In this document: piece after piece, positions 23,660 through 32,763 of the stretch | How positions within the stretch are numbered: position 1 is the first letter of the stretch | How the letters are laid out: every line of letters starts with the position of its first letter | Origin: Acidobacteriota bacterium | Lineage (GTDB): Bacteria > Pseudomonadota > Alphaproteobacteria > Caulobacterales > Hyphomonadaceae | Assembly (NCBI GenBank): GCA_016712445.1 | Contig: JADJRB010000001.1 | Location: 1,054,001-1,118,000, forward strand | DNA length: 64,000 bases | Direction: 5' to 3' | The notes under the pieces: model-generated | What the model saw: only the letters and a program-made list of their open reading frames with translations | What the model was told of the DNA's origin: nothing | The model's database searches: none | Position numbers and translations under genes: made by a program

Positions 23660-24918
23660 CGATGGCGCTCGCGCTTACGCTATCGGCTTTCTGGCGCACG
23701 AAAGCGCGCGCCGCCCGGCTGCGCACGCGGGCCGCATTGCTCGACTGGCAGTCCCGGAGGCTAGCGCAGTTCCTCGCGCGGGCGGCGCCGAAGGTCGGCG
23801 CCTACGCCAGCCTCACGGGGCAGCGGCTCGCGGACTTTCCCGTGATGGACAAGGCGGCGCTGATGGCCGCATTCGACCGCTACAATGTGCCGGCCATCAC
23901 CGCAGATGAGGCTTGGCACGCTCTCACCGGCACGGGCCGCATAGGGCGATACAGTATCGGCGCGAGCACCGGCACCAGCGGCAATCGCGGCCTCTACGTA
24001 GTGAGCGACAGCGAGCGCTATCTCTGGCTAGGCACTCTGTTGGCGAAAGCGCTGCCGGACTTGTTGTCGAAACGATACCGGGTCGCCGTGATGCTGCCGC
24101 GAGGCAGCCGCCTCTACGACGCTGCAAATGAATCCGGGCGGCTCGCGCTGAAATTCTTTGACCTCTCGGACGGGCTGGAAGACCAGTTCCCGGCCGTTGC
24201 CGCCTTCCGGCCGAACGTACTCGTCGCGCCGCCGCACGCCCTGCGCGCGCTTGCGGAAGCCGACCTTGCGCTTTCGCCGGACCAGGTATTCTCGGGTGCT
24301 GAAGTGCTCGACCCGCCGGACCGCCGGCTGGTCGAGGCACGCTTCGGCGTGACCGTGCGCGAGATCTACATGGCGACCGAAGGCCTCTTCGGGGTCGCCT
24401 GCCCGCATGGCACCTTGCATCTCTGCGAAGATTGCACAGCCTTTGAGTGGGAGCCAACCGGCGGATTGGCGGCGCCGCTCGTCACGGATTTCACGCGGCG
24501 CACGCAGGTGATGATCCGTTACCGGATGAACGACCTGCTGCGCCTGTCCGACACGCCCTGCCCGTGCGGCTCGCCCCTGCAGCGCGTGGATGAAATTGTC
24601 GGCCGATGCGATGACACGTTCTCGCTCGCGACCACGAACGGCGCGCGGGTTCTCGTGACGCCGGATGTCATCCGCAACGCGATCGTCGGCACGGAACGGG
24701 CGGTTGACGATTTCCGCGTCTTCCAGACAGCACCGGACAGCGTGTCGCTGGTGCTGACGCCGGCCTGCGCGCCGCACTTGCCGGCAGCCGCGGCGAACCT
24801 CGCGGCAATCTTCGCGCAGCACGGGACAGCGCCGCGCATCACCTCGGCCATCGCGCCGCTGCCACCACCAAAGAGCGGCAAGCTGCGGCGGGTCGTCCGC
24901 GAGACTGGCGCCGCGTGA
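23656..24918 (+). CDS. PaaK/F390-synthetase-like adenylate-forming enzyme
   Basis: This 420-residue protein belongs to the group often named 'CoF synthetase', related to phenylacetate-CoA ligase. It has the phosphate loop SIGASTGTSGNRG, the acid-containing MATEGLFG, the ribose contact RYRMNDLL, and a final basic SGKLRRVV for the C-terminal lysine. A Cys group (CEDC, CPCG) suggests a metal knot, as in PaaK-like members. Such enzymes activate carboxylates as acyl-adenylates for transfer to CoA or another nucleophile. ATGA overlap with the preceding gene shows coupling. Confidence 0.8.
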   Translation: MTMALALTLSAFWRTKARAARLRTRAALLDWQSRRLAQFLARAAPKVGAYASLTGQRLADFPVMDKAALMAAFDRYNVPAITADEAWHALTGTGRIGRYSIGASTGTSGNRGLYVVSDSERYLWLGTLLAKALPDLLSKRYRVAVMLPRGSRLYDAANESGRLALKFFDLSDGLEDQFPAVAAFRPNVLVAPPHALRALAEADLALSPDQVFSGAEVLDPPDRRLVEARFGVTVREIYMATEGLFGVACPHGTLHLCEDCTAFEWEPTGGLAAPLVTDFTRRTQVMIRYRMNDLLRLSDTPCPCGSPLQRVDEIVGRCDDTFSLATTNGARVLVTPDVIRNAIVGTERAVDDFRVFQTAPDSVSLVLTPACAPHLPAAAANLAAIFAQHGTAPRITSAIAPLPPPKSGKLRRVVRETGAA

Positions 24919-25772
24919 CCCCCGGCGTGCACGTTCTTCCCGGCTGGTATCCGCTGATGCGGGCGGCCGCAATGCAGCGCGCGCCAATCGCGCGCATGCT
25001 CGCCGGCGATCCGCTGTCACTGTCGAGGCAGGACGGCGGCCGCATACACGCCGCGTGCGCGCTGACCGGCACCCCGCGGCCGGCGGCAGAGCGCGATGGA
25101 TGGATATTCGCGCCCACAGGCGAGGACGCAGGCGATCTGCCAGCGTGTACACCGCTGATCGCCGGGCCGAGCCGGCAGCTCATACTTGATGGGACCGTCA
25201 GGGCGGGCCTCGGTGATGTGGGCGAGAACATTCTCGACACCACGCACACGAGCGTCGTGCATGAAGGATACCTTCGCCGTCCGGGCGCCCGCCGGGCCGT
25301 CACCGCGCGGGTGGCCAGTGGCGAGTCCTGGATTGCAGCAACCTATGCCCCAGGCGCGGCACCGAGCGGCTGGGGCGCCCGCCTTCTGGGCGCCAACCGC
25401 TACACGATCACAGATACCTTCCGTGCCCCCTCCATCGCGGAAGTCACGTATACGGATCAATCGCGCCGCGTCTTTTCGGCCCGCTTCTGGCTGACACCCA
25501 TGTCGGCCGACCAGACCTATGTTGCCGCAACCCTTGCCGTGCCAGGCACAGGCACGCTGTCCCGCCTGAAGCTCGCAGCGCTGCGCGTCTTCTTCCTGCG
25601 CATCTTTGCCGAAGACCGGCGCATCCTCGAACTGATTGCAGTCAACCGTGCCGCGCACGCAGGCGCGCCGCTGACGTTCGCGCCGCAAGACATCCTTCGC
25701 CCCGGCATCAATGCCATCCTGATGGGTCGCGCGCCCCTGCCCGCGGCGCTCAGCGTTGCGCTGCAGGTCTGA
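24915..25772 (+). CDS. Rieske-type oxygenase catalytic domain lacking the Rieske cluster
   Basis: This 285-residue protein resembles the alpha subunit of Rieske oxygenases. The non-heme iron site is intact: ENILDTTHTSVVHEGYLR gives Asn105, Asp108, His111 and His116, and IFAEDRRILEL near residue 235 offers the third ligand Asp. The N-terminal part (GDPLSLSRQDGGRIHAAC) runs straight into the post-Rieske strand (AERDGWIF), so the CxH and CxxH motifs and about 60 residues that normally hold the [2Fe-2S] centre are absent. There is no frameshift. Either electrons come from another protein, or the reaction is not a classical oxygenation. Start is GTG overlapping the preceding stop. Confidence 0.7.
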   Translation: MTPGVHVLPGWYPLMRAAAMQRAPIARMLAGDPLSLSRQDGGRIHAACALTGTPRPAAERDGWIFAPTGEDAGDLPACTPLIAGPSRQLILDGTVRAGLGDVGENILDTTHTSVVHEGYLRRPGARRAVTARVASGESWIAATYAPGAAPSGWGARLLGANRYTITDTFRAPSIAEVTYTDQSRRVFSARFWLTPMSADQTYVAATLAVPGTGTLSRLKLAALRVFFLRIFAEDRRILELIAVNRAAHAGAPLTFAPQDILRPGINAILMGRAPLPAALSVALQV

Positions 25773-25774
25773 CG

Positions 25775-26860
25775 ATGTCGAACTTCGGCCGCACACTGAA
25801 TTTCACCTCCGCCAACGAGGACGGCGCCACCGAACTCGCTGCGCTGGACCTCGGCCCCGACGACCATGTGCTCTGCCTGACCGCGAGCGGCGCTCGGCCG
25901 CTCGACCTGTTGCTCGCAAACCCTGCCCGCATCACGTCGATCGACATCAACCCGGCCCAGAACGAGCTGCTGCGCTTGAAGATGGCGGCCTATCGCGTGC
26001 TGGATGACGACGCGCTTTACGCCTTCCTTGGCCTGTCGCCTTCGAGTCACCGTGCCGCCTTGTTCGCAGAGGTGTCGCGCGCCTTGCCGCCGGCCTCGCG
26101 CGCGTACTGGGGCGACCGGATGGGCGCCATCCGGTCCGGCATCTGGCATGCGGGGCGATGGGAGCGCGTATTGCGGCTCGGCGCCATCGGCAACCGCACC
26201 ATGCGCGGCGCGGCCATCGACGCGTTGTTTGATGCCCCGACGCTCGAGGCGCAGGCCGCGATATGGCGCGGCCGGTTTGACGACGCGGTCTGGCACGGCG
26301 CGGTACGGCTCCTGTCCCGGCGCTGGTTCTGGACACGCATTGTCGGCGAACCGGGCGGCGCATTCCTGCCGCCGCCAGCGAAAAGCGAGGCGCGGCTGAC
26401 AGACCTGTTCCGGCGCGCCTCGGCCAGTTTCTTCTTTCGGGACTCAGACTTCGCGACCCTGCTTTTTCGAGGCCGGCACACGGCCACGGGCGCCCTGCCC
26501 CTGCATCTCCGGCGACCGAATCTCGACACCGTGCGCACCCGGCTCGACCGGATCGTCATTGCCGACCAGGATCTCGCTTCCCTCGGCCCATCCGGTCTCG
26601 GGCCGTTCGATGCGTTCTCCCTCTCCGACTTCGGGTCCTATTGTGGACAGGCGGCTTACGACGCCTGCTGGGCAGGCGTCCTTGCATCAGCGGAGCCGGG
26701 CGCGCGCTATTGCGAACGCGTTTTCATGAACCCGGTCACACCCGGCCCGTCGATCGCCGCGCATCTCGCCCCCGATCACGCGCAAAGCGCCGCCCTCACC
26801 CGCAGCGACCGGGCGATCATCTATGACATCCGGTGCGGCACCCTCCTGCCCGGCACCTGA
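25775..26860 (+). CDS. BtaA-like (DUF3419) SAM-dependent 3-amino-3-carboxypropyl transferase
   Basis: The protein has 361 residues. The SAM site (LTASGARPLDLLL, then SIDINPAQNELLRLKMAA) and the later LSDFGSYC-like segment match DUF3419, whose characterised member BtaA moves the aminocarboxypropyl group of S-adenosylmethionine to diacylglycerol in betaine lipid synthesis. No BtaB N-methyltransferase is present here, so the product would keep a free homoserine-type amine, or the acceptor differs. It is the last gene of the operon, starting two bases after the previous stop. The acceptor is unknown. Confidence 0.8.
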   Translation: MSNFGRTLNFTSANEDGATELAALDLGPDDHVLCLTASGARPLDLLLANPARITSIDINPAQNELLRLKMAAYRVLDDDALYAFLGLSPSSHRAALFAEVSRALPPASRAYWGDRMGAIRSGIWHAGRWERVLRLGAIGNRTMRGAAIDALFDAPTLEAQAAIWRGRFDDAVWHGAVRLLSRRWFWTRIVGEPGGAFLPPPAKSEARLTDLFRRASASFFFRDSDFATLLFRGRHTATGALPLHLRRPNLDTVRTRLDRIVIADQDLASLGPSGLGPFDAFSLSDFGSYCGQAAYDACWAGVLASAEPGARYCERVFMNPVTPGPSIAAHLAPDHAQSAALTRSDRAIIYDIRCGTLLPGT

Positions 26861-26941
26861 ACAAGCCCGGCGCCTCGACTTCCCCCCGCGCTCCTTCTAG
26901 GCTGTCCGGGGTTGGGAGACTGGGGCGCTGAAGCTGAGCAC

Positions 26942-29818
26942 ATGACCGGCGATGCGAAGACCTACCGTGCATTCATAAGCTATTCCCAGCAGGACAAAGC
27001 CTGGGGCAAGCGCCTGCATGGCTGGCTCGAAGGCTACCGCATCCCGGCCGATGCCGACAGCAGCCTGCCTGCCGGTGCGCGGCTGGGCCGTTTCTTCCGC
27101 GATGACGAGGAGATGGCAGCCGCCGCCGATATCGCGGAAGTGGTCGAGCGGTCCATCGACGCGTCGGAGAGCATGATCGTCATCTGTTCACCGAGGTCGG
27201 CGAAGTCGCCCTGGGTCGTCGCCGAGATCGAGCGCTTTCGTCGCCGCCGCGCCGGCGGCAAGGTGTTCGCGTTCATCATCGACGGCGTTCCGAATTCCGG
27301 TGATCCGGAGACGGAGTGTTTTCCGGCCGCCTTCCGGCGGGCCTATAATCCCGACGACCCATTGGACCTGCCGATCGAGCCGCTTGGCCTTGACGTGCGC
27401 AAGGACGGCAAGGACCGCGCCGTCGCCCGGCTGGCGGCTGGCCTGCTGGACATCAGCTTCGACGAACTCTGGCAGCGCGACCGGCGCCGCGGCGAAGCCC
27501 GGCAGCGGCGCCTCGTGGCCGGCCTCGCCGGACTGGCGGGCGTCTTCGGCCTGCTCGCTGCGGCGGCCGTCACCCTCGGCCTTCAGGCGCGCCAGAACGA
27601 GCGCCTGGCGCATGACAACCTCGCCGGCTTCTTCGCCGAGCGCGCCTGGCAGAAGCTGGACGACGAAGACACACTCGCCGCCGCGCGCTATGCGCTGGCG
27701 GGCATGCAGCTCTCGGCCAAGCATGCCGAAAGCTACCGCGCCGCGCTCGGCGCCGTGATGTTCCAGGCCGGCGAGTCGCTCCCGCCCCTCCAGCACGGCG
27801 GCGCCGTCTACGGAGCCGCCTTCTCGCCCGAAGGCCGGCTCGCGCTGACCACCAGCGATGACGGACGCGCGCGGGTCTGGGACACGCAGACAGGCGCGCT
27901 GGTGCAAACGCTTGAAGGACATACGCAGAGGGTCAACAGCGGCGTGTTCTCGCCAGATGCACGCCGGGTCCTCACTGCAGGCCAGGATGGCACAGGGATC
28001 ATCTGGAACCTTGACGATGCGGATGCGCCCATTGTCCTGTCGGGACATGTGCAGCCCTTGCTGACGGCGGCGTTCTCGCCGGACGGCGCGTTGGCAGTAA
28101 CCGCCAGCCGGGACGGGACGGCCAGGGTGTGGGACGCCGCAGACGGCAAGCCGCTATTACAGCTGGCGGACATCGGCGTGCCGGTCTGGAAGGCTGTCTT
28201 CTCGCCCGATGGCGCGCGCGTGTTGACGGCGCAGGATGATGGCCTCGCGCAGGTCTGGCGCACATCAGACGGCGCCCTCATCCGTACACTGACCGGACAT
28301 GGCGGCCCCGTCTACGATGCAGACTTCTCACCGGATGGCGAGCGGATCGTCACCGCCAGCTTTGACCATACCGCACGGATCTGGAATGCCGGAACAGGCC
28401 AGACCGCATGCACACTGAGCGGGCACACCGACACCGTGCTGAGCGCCGCCTTTTCGCCGGATGGCCGCGTCGTGGCGACCGCCAGCGGGGATGCGTCGGC
28501 CCGCCTCTGGGACGCGAGGACCTGCCGGTTCATAGCCGTGTTGTCCGGCCACAAGCGTACCGTCCGCGCTGTCCGGTTCTCGGACGATGGCGCACTGCTT
28601 CTGACCGTGAGCAATGATGCGACGGCAAGGATCTGGAACGCCAGGACAGGCGAACTCGCCCGCACGCTGCTCGGCCACGCGGACCGCATCCGCATGGGCG
28701 CATTCTCTCCCGATGGCCAATTGGTGATGACTGCCAGCGACGACGGAACTGCAAAGGTATGGCGCGCGCAGGGCCGGCTCGCCGCAACGCTCGCGGCCGC
28801 TGACGGCGCAGTGGCCTTCGCCGAGTTTTCGCGCGATGGCACGATGCTCGTGGCCGGCGGCGACGATGGAGTCGTGCAGGTCTGGGACGCGCGCGCGCCC
28901 GCACGCCTCGCGCGCCTCGATGGCCATGCCGGAAAGGTGTTCGGGGTGGCCTTCTCGCCGGACGGAGACCGGGTCGTCTCGGCCGGCGAAGATGGCATCG
29001 CAAAAGTCTGGGACTGGCGGCGGGGGACGGTCCTGCTCAAACTGTCCGGACACGGAGCGCCGGTGACGAGTGCGTCCTATTCGCGGACGGGCGACCGGAT
29101 CGTCACCGCCAGCGAAGACCAGACCGCCCGTCTCTGGAACGCTGCGAGCGGCGAACTCGAACTGACCCTGGAAGGCCATGCGGGCACGCTGCGGGGCGCC
29201 GAATTCTCGCCGGACGGCCGCCGCGTGGTCACCGCCAGTCACGACCGCACCGCCCGGATCTGGGACGCGGACACGGGCGCGCTCCTGCTGGAGCTTGCCG
29301 GCCATTCGGGCAGCGTCGGCGCCGCGGCCTGGTCGCTCGACGGCCGGCGCATCGTCACCGGCAGCGATGACGGCACGGCGCGGGTCTGGGACGCCAGCAC
29401 CGGCCGCGTGCTCGTCACGCTTGAGGCGTTCAAGGGTAACGTGTCCGGCGCGCAATTCTCGCCGGACGGTACGCGCATCGCCACCGCCAACCTCGATCAG
29501 ACCGCGAATATCTGGGACGCAGCCGACGGGCGGCTTCTCATCACCCTGCCGGGCTTCGGCGGTGATGTGCGCAGCGCCACGTTCTCGCCGGATGGCAGCC
29601 GTTTGGTGCTGGCCAGCAGCGATGGCACCTTGCGGATCTGGGATGTCGCGCGTCAGACGCAGGCCTGGGACCAGCTGGCCGCTGACGCCTGCACGCACCT
29701 CCTGAGCGCCTCAAGCCGGCGCTTTTCGGACCTCGAGATAGAGACCGACGCCTTGCTGGCCGCAGAGTGGCCGGTTTCCGCGCGCGATGTCTGCGCCGGC
29801 GTCGCTGCAACGGACTGA
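26942..29818 (+). CDS. TIR domain - transmembrane - WD40 repeat protein
   Basis: This 958-residue protein has a TIR domain (about 6-140: YRAFISYSQQDKAW, FFRDDEEM, and SPWVVAEIERF, where Glu95 matches the NADase catalytic position). A membrane helix lies near 190-215 (GLAGVFGLLAAAAVTLGLQ). From about residue 283 there are 15 WD40 repeats, most with GH and WD/WN ends (for example LSGHTDTVLSAAFSPDG ... LWDA). A short helical tail with two Cys follows. Fifteen repeats would form two seven-bladed propellers plus one, or a seven and an eight. The ATG at 26942 is preferred over a TTG at 26912. TIR-WD40 proteins are candidates for immune or signalling roles; nothing nearby confirms it. Confidence 0.88.
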   Translation: MTGDAKTYRAFISYSQQDKAWGKRLHGWLEGYRIPADADSSLPAGARLGRFFRDDEEMAAAADIAEVVERSIDASESMIVICSPRSAKSPWVVAEIERFRRRRAGGKVFAFIIDGVPNSGDPETECFPAAFRRAYNPDDPLDLPIEPLGLDVRKDGKDRAVARLAAGLLDISFDELWQRDRRRGEARQRRLVAGLAGLAGVFGLLAAAAVTLGLQARQNERLAHDNLAGFFAERAWQKLDDEDTLAAARYALAGMQLSAKHAESYRAALGAVMFQAGESLPPLQHGGAVYGAAFSPEGRLALTTSDDGRARVWDTQTGALVQTLEGHTQRVNSGVFSPDARRVLTAGQDGTGIIWNLDDADAPIVLSGHVQPLLTAAFSPDGALAVTASRDGTARVWDAADGKPLLQLADIGVPVWKAVFSPDGARVLTAQDDGLAQVWRTSDGALIRTLTGHGGPVYDADFSPDGERIVTASFDHTARIWNAGTGQTACTLSGHTDTVLSAAFSPDGRVVATASGDASARLWDARTCRFIAVLSGHKRTVRAVRFSDDGALLLTVSNDATARIWNARTGELARTLLGHADRIRMGAFSPDGQLVMTASDDGTAKVWRAQGRLAATLAAADGAVAFAEFSRDGTMLVAGGDDGVVQVWDARAPARLARLDGHAGKVFGVAFSPDGDRVVSAGEDGIAKVWDWRRGTVLLKLSGHGAPVTSASYSRTGDRIVTASEDQTARLWNAASGELELTLEGHAGTLRGAEFSPDGRRVVTASHDRTARIWDADTGALLLELAGHSGSVGAAAWSLDGRRIVTGSDDGTARVWDASTGRVLVTLEAFKGNVSGAQFSPDGTRIATANLDQTANIWDAADGRLLITLPGFGGDVRSATFSPDGSRLVLASSDGTLRIWDVARQTQAWDQLAADACTHLLSASSRRFSDLEIETDALLAAEWPVSARDVCAGVAATD

Positions 29819-29827
29819 GCCTGCGCG

Positions 29828-30190
29828 TCAGTCGTCCGGCGTCGTACCCGGCTTGGTCGATCCGCCCGGATTGCTCTCGTCGGTCGTGCCCGGCGCCGCA
29901 AGCACCGCGCCGTCCGATGCACCGGCAGCCGGCGCGTCTGTCACGCCGGGGTCGGCCGCGTCGGCAACCGCCGGGGCTTCTTCCACGTCCGCCGCAGCTT
30001 CATCTGCAGCGGCCTCTTCGGGCGCCGCCAGGCCCGCTTCGTCTTCGGCTTGCGCGTCAAACGCTTCGTCAGTCTGCACGATTTCGGCCTCGGTCGCTTC
30101 GTCGCCTTGTGCCAAGGCCGGCGCGCCCGCGAAGCCGGCCAGCGCCAGCGCCGTTGATGCAGCAAGCAGCTTTCCTGCAATGTGTCGCAT
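29828..30190 (-). CDS. Secreted acidic Ala/Glu/Pro-rich protein
   Basis: This 120-residue protein has a signal peptide (KLLAASTALALAGFAGAPALA) and a mature part that is almost entirely Ala, Glu, Asp, Pro and Thr with no domain. It is probably disordered. The ATG at 30190 has a GGGAAGGGA ribosome site; the longer frame to 30295 is not supported. It follows the metallopeptidase gene on the same strand by 89 bases. The function is unknown. Confidence 0.6.
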   Translation of the reverse strand: MRHIAGKLLAASTALALAGFAGAPALAQGDEATEAEIVQTDEAFDAQAEDEAGLAAPEEAAADEAAADVEEAPAVADAADPGVTDAPAAGASDGAVLAAPGTTDESNPGGSTKPGTTPDD

Positions 30191-30279
30191 GTGCGTCCCT
30201 TCCCTCATGCATGGCCCGTCAGGATATCCCTTTCGATGCCTGCTGAACATTCCGAATTGCTGCCGCAGGTGCGAAGGAG

Positions 30280-31092
30280 CTACTCGAACCCGCACATGCC
30301 GTACTTCAGGCGCTCATCGATCATCTCGTAGCAGAGCGTGATCACGAAATGGTCCTGATCCGGCGAAGCACCGCGCACACGGTCTGAATAGAACGTGTCC
30401 GGCTTGACGCGGCCCTTGCAGCTGATCGCCTGTATCGTGGTCTTATGCGTGAGGTAGAAGTCCGCTTCGATGTCGAATTTCAGGTCTTCAGCGATGCCAC
30501 TGTCGATCAGGAAACTGCGCGCGTCTTCCATGCCCCCGGTCGGCGCCGCATACACGATTTCGATCTCCCGCCCCCATTGGCCGCTATAATCCTTGAACAC
30601 GTCCTCGATCTGCTGCGTAATCTGCTGGTAGTCCGCCTGGCAGTCGCGCTCAGGCGGCAGGGCTTCTCCGAATTCGGCGAACTGCTGCGGGTTGCTGCCA
30701 TAGAGCAGGCAGAGGATATCCATCGCCCGGTATTCCGGCGGCGCATGCGGTTCGTTGCGGATGAGGCTGCTGTCGACCTGCAACCAGCCGGCGGCGGCGC
30801 TGATGATCTCCGCCACGCCGTCCGGATCGTCGGCGTCCGGCTGCAGCAGCACCATCGCGAACTGGTCGGCATAATCTTCCCGGTCGGAGCTGGACCATTC
30901 GGAGTTGCTGTTGAGGTCGGCGATCTGGCCCATCAGCATGTGGCCGGCCTCGTGATAGGCGAGAAAGCGCACGAAGCCGCGCACAAAGGTGTCCGTTGCC
31001 TCGTCGCGCACCTGGGCCTCGCCAGAGAACGGCGCCAGCGCTGCCAGCACAAGGGCAAGTCCGCCAATCGGCCATGAAGCCCGCATCTGCAT
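30280..31092 (-). CDS. DUF4344-like secreted putative metallopeptidase
   Basis: This 270-residue protein starts with a signal peptide (ending FSGEAQ). A zinc-peptidase motif HEAGH (HExxH) lies near residue 48, within FLAYHEAGHMLMGQ, close to the signal, with a likely third ligand in the following acidic segment (DREDYADQFA). Cys residues in pairs may form disulfides. The arrangement fits the DUF4344 family of putative metallopeptidases. Starts at 31092 and 31086 are both possible; GGAG lies between. No substrate is known. Confidence 0.75.
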   Translation of the reverse strand: MQMRASWPIGGLALVLAALAPFSGEAQVRDEATDTFVRGFVRFLAYHEAGHMLMGQIADLNSNSEWSSSDREDYADQFAMVLLQPDADDPDGVAEIISAAAGWLQVDSSLIRNEPHAPPEYRAMDILCLLYGSNPQQFAEFGEALPPERDCQADYQQITQQIEDVFKDYSGQWGREIEIVYAAPTGGMEDARSFLIDSGIAEDLKFDIEADFYLTHKTTIQAISCKGRVKPDTFYSDRVRGASPDQDHFVITLCYEMIDERLKYGMCGFE

Positions 31093-31201
31093 CACGCTCC
31101 ACCGCGCGCCCTCTCCCCACGAGAAAGCGGTCCGGACCCGGAGCGTAATCCTCCCCCGCCCGCCCCACAAGCGGCCAGACGCTGCAGACCCGAGGCTGGA
31201 A

Positions 31202-31278
31202 TGGTGATCCCGGCGCGATTCGAACGCGCGGCCTACAGATTAGGAATCTGTCGCTCTATCCTGCTGAGCTACGGGATC
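31202..31278 (-). tRNA. tRNA-Arg (anticodon CCT)
   Basis: On the minus strand a full cloverleaf can be read: acceptor GATCCCG pairing with CGGGATC, D stem GCTC/GAGC, anticodon stem ACAGA/TCTGT around the loop TTCCTAA (anticodon CCT), T stem GCGCG/CGCGC with TTCGAAT, discriminator A and an encoded CCA. It reads AGG codons. Confidence 0.95.
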
Positions 31279-31328
31279 GCCGGGCTCTCCTTTACGGGAA
31301 ATTGCCGGGGATTTGAAGGCCGTGCGCG

Positions 31329-32621
31329 TCACGCGTGCTCAAGCGCCTGCCCCAGGTCGGCCACCAGGTCTTCCGGCGCTTCGATGCCCACCGAGAAGCG
31401 GACCAGGCCATCGGTGAACCCGATACGCGCCCGCACGTCCGCCGGAACAGCCGAATGCGTGGTCGATCCCGGATGGCACATCAGGCTTTCGGTGCCGCCG
31501 AGGCTGACCGCGAGCTTGATCAGGCGAAGGTTGTCGAGCAGCCGGAACGCCGCCTCCTTGCCGCCCTTGACATCGAACGAGAACGTCGCCCCGGCACCGA
31601 GGCATTGCTCGTCGAAAATCTTCTTCTGCGGATCGCCGTCCTTCAGGAGGCCGGGATACATGACCTTGGCGATCTTCGGGTGCGTATCGAGGTATTCGGC
31701 GCACACCCTTGCGTTCCGGAACGCCCGCTCCATGCGCAGCTGCACGGTTTCCAGCGACCGCGTGAGCAACCAGCAGGAATGCGCGTCCAGCATCGTGCCC
31801 AGATAGTTCCGCATACGGCGGATCTTGGTCATCATCTCCTCATTGCCGACTATGCCGCCGGCAATCAGGTCCGAATGCCCGCCAACATATTTGGTCAGCG
31901 AGTAGAGCGCGAGATCAGCGCCGTGCTTCAGCGGCTGGTGCCCGATCGGCCCCATCATCGTGTTGTCGCACATCAGGATCGGCCGGCGGCCGGTTTCTTT
32001 CTCCAGCACGTCGCACACGCGGGCGCAGGCAGCGATGTCGACGAGCGCGTTGGTCGGGTTGGCGGGCGACTCGGTGAAGATCACCGAGACCGGTCCGAAC
32101 TGTTTCACGGCAGCGCGCGCCGCCGCGAGGATCTGCGCTTCGCTCGACCAGGCATCGAATTCTGCCGACCGCACGCCCCATCCCGGCAGGAAGGTGCGGA
32201 TGAACACTTCGGAGGCGCCATACAGCGGGCTCGAATGCAGCACCGCGGTGCCCGGTTCGGCGCAGGCGAAAAGCGCCGTCGTGATCGCCGACATGCCGGA
32301 CGAGAAAGACAGCGCCGCCTCGCCGTCATCATACAGCGTCAGCCGGTCTTCCAGCACTTCCATGTTGGGATTGTTGAAGCGCGTGTAGATCAGGTCCGCG
32401 TCTTCCGGATCACCCTCCTCATGGCGGCCGGCCAGCCTGCGAAACAGCGCTTCCCCGTCCCGCGCGGATTTGAATGCGAAGGTCGAGGTCATGAAGATCG
32501 GCGGCTTGATCGAGCCTTCCGACATGAAAGGATCGTAGCCGAACCCCATCATCATGGATTCCGGGCTCAGCGTGTGGCCACCGATTTCGCGCTTGCGATA
32601 GGATTTCTTGGGTTTCGACAT
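31329..32621 (-). CDS. Cys/Met metabolism PLP-dependent enzyme (cystathionine gamma-synthase family)
   Basis: This protein, 430 residues, has the fold type I trans-sulfuration pattern: the PLP phosphate site (SSGMSAITTALFA), the stacking Tyr region (SSPLYGAS), Asp-Asn-Thr (MCDNTMMGP), the PLP lysine in YSLTKYVGGHSD, and the Arg in LVRFSVGIE. It could be cystathionine gamma-synthase, O-acetylhomoserine sulfhydrylase or methionine gamma-lyase; the sequence alone does not decide. ATG 32621 has GGGAGGGA upstream; the longer frame to 32933 is not real. Confidence 0.88.
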   Translation of the reverse strand: MSKPKKSYRKREIGGHTLSPESMMMGFGYDPFMSEGSIKPPIFMTSTFAFKSARDGEALFRRLAGRHEEGDPEDADLIYTRFNNPNMEVLEDRLTLYDDGEAALSFSSGMSAITTALFACAEPGTAVLHSSPLYGASEVFIRTFLPGWGVRSAEFDAWSSEAQILAAARAAVKQFGPVSVIFTESPANPTNALVDIAACARVCDVLEKETGRRPILMCDNTMMGPIGHQPLKHGADLALYSLTKYVGGHSDLIAGGIVGNEEMMTKIRRMRNYLGTMLDAHSCWLLTRSLETVQLRMERAFRNARVCAEYLDTHPKIAKVMYPGLLKDGDPQKKIFDEQCLGAGATFSFDVKGGKEAAFRLLDNLRLIKLAVSLGGTESLMCHPGSTTHSAVPADVRARIGFTDGLVRFSVGIEAPEDLVADLGQALEHA

Positions 32622-32763
32622 GGGGTCCCTCCCGGGGGTTATCGTTGCGGAAGGCTTAGAGGGCGCCGCCCGCGTCTGGCAATCCCCGAGCGGAGACTCC
32701 GCTTGCCAGCGCGGAGGCGGACGGGTGATAGAGTCCGGCGGGGTTGGACGGGGAACACAGCGC

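Noticed and set aside
27800..29650. CRISPR-like or satellite repeats
   Set aside because: The ~120-base periodicity codes for WD40 repeats in one frame and has no constant spacer pattern.
28328..29698. 456-codon minus-strand frame opposite the WD40 region
   Set aside because: It is opened by the periodic repeats of the real gene; the apparent repeated peptide is an antisense artefact.
31202..31278. Integration site at tRNA-Arg
   Set aside because: No integrase gene and no direct repeat of the tRNA 3' end was found nearby.
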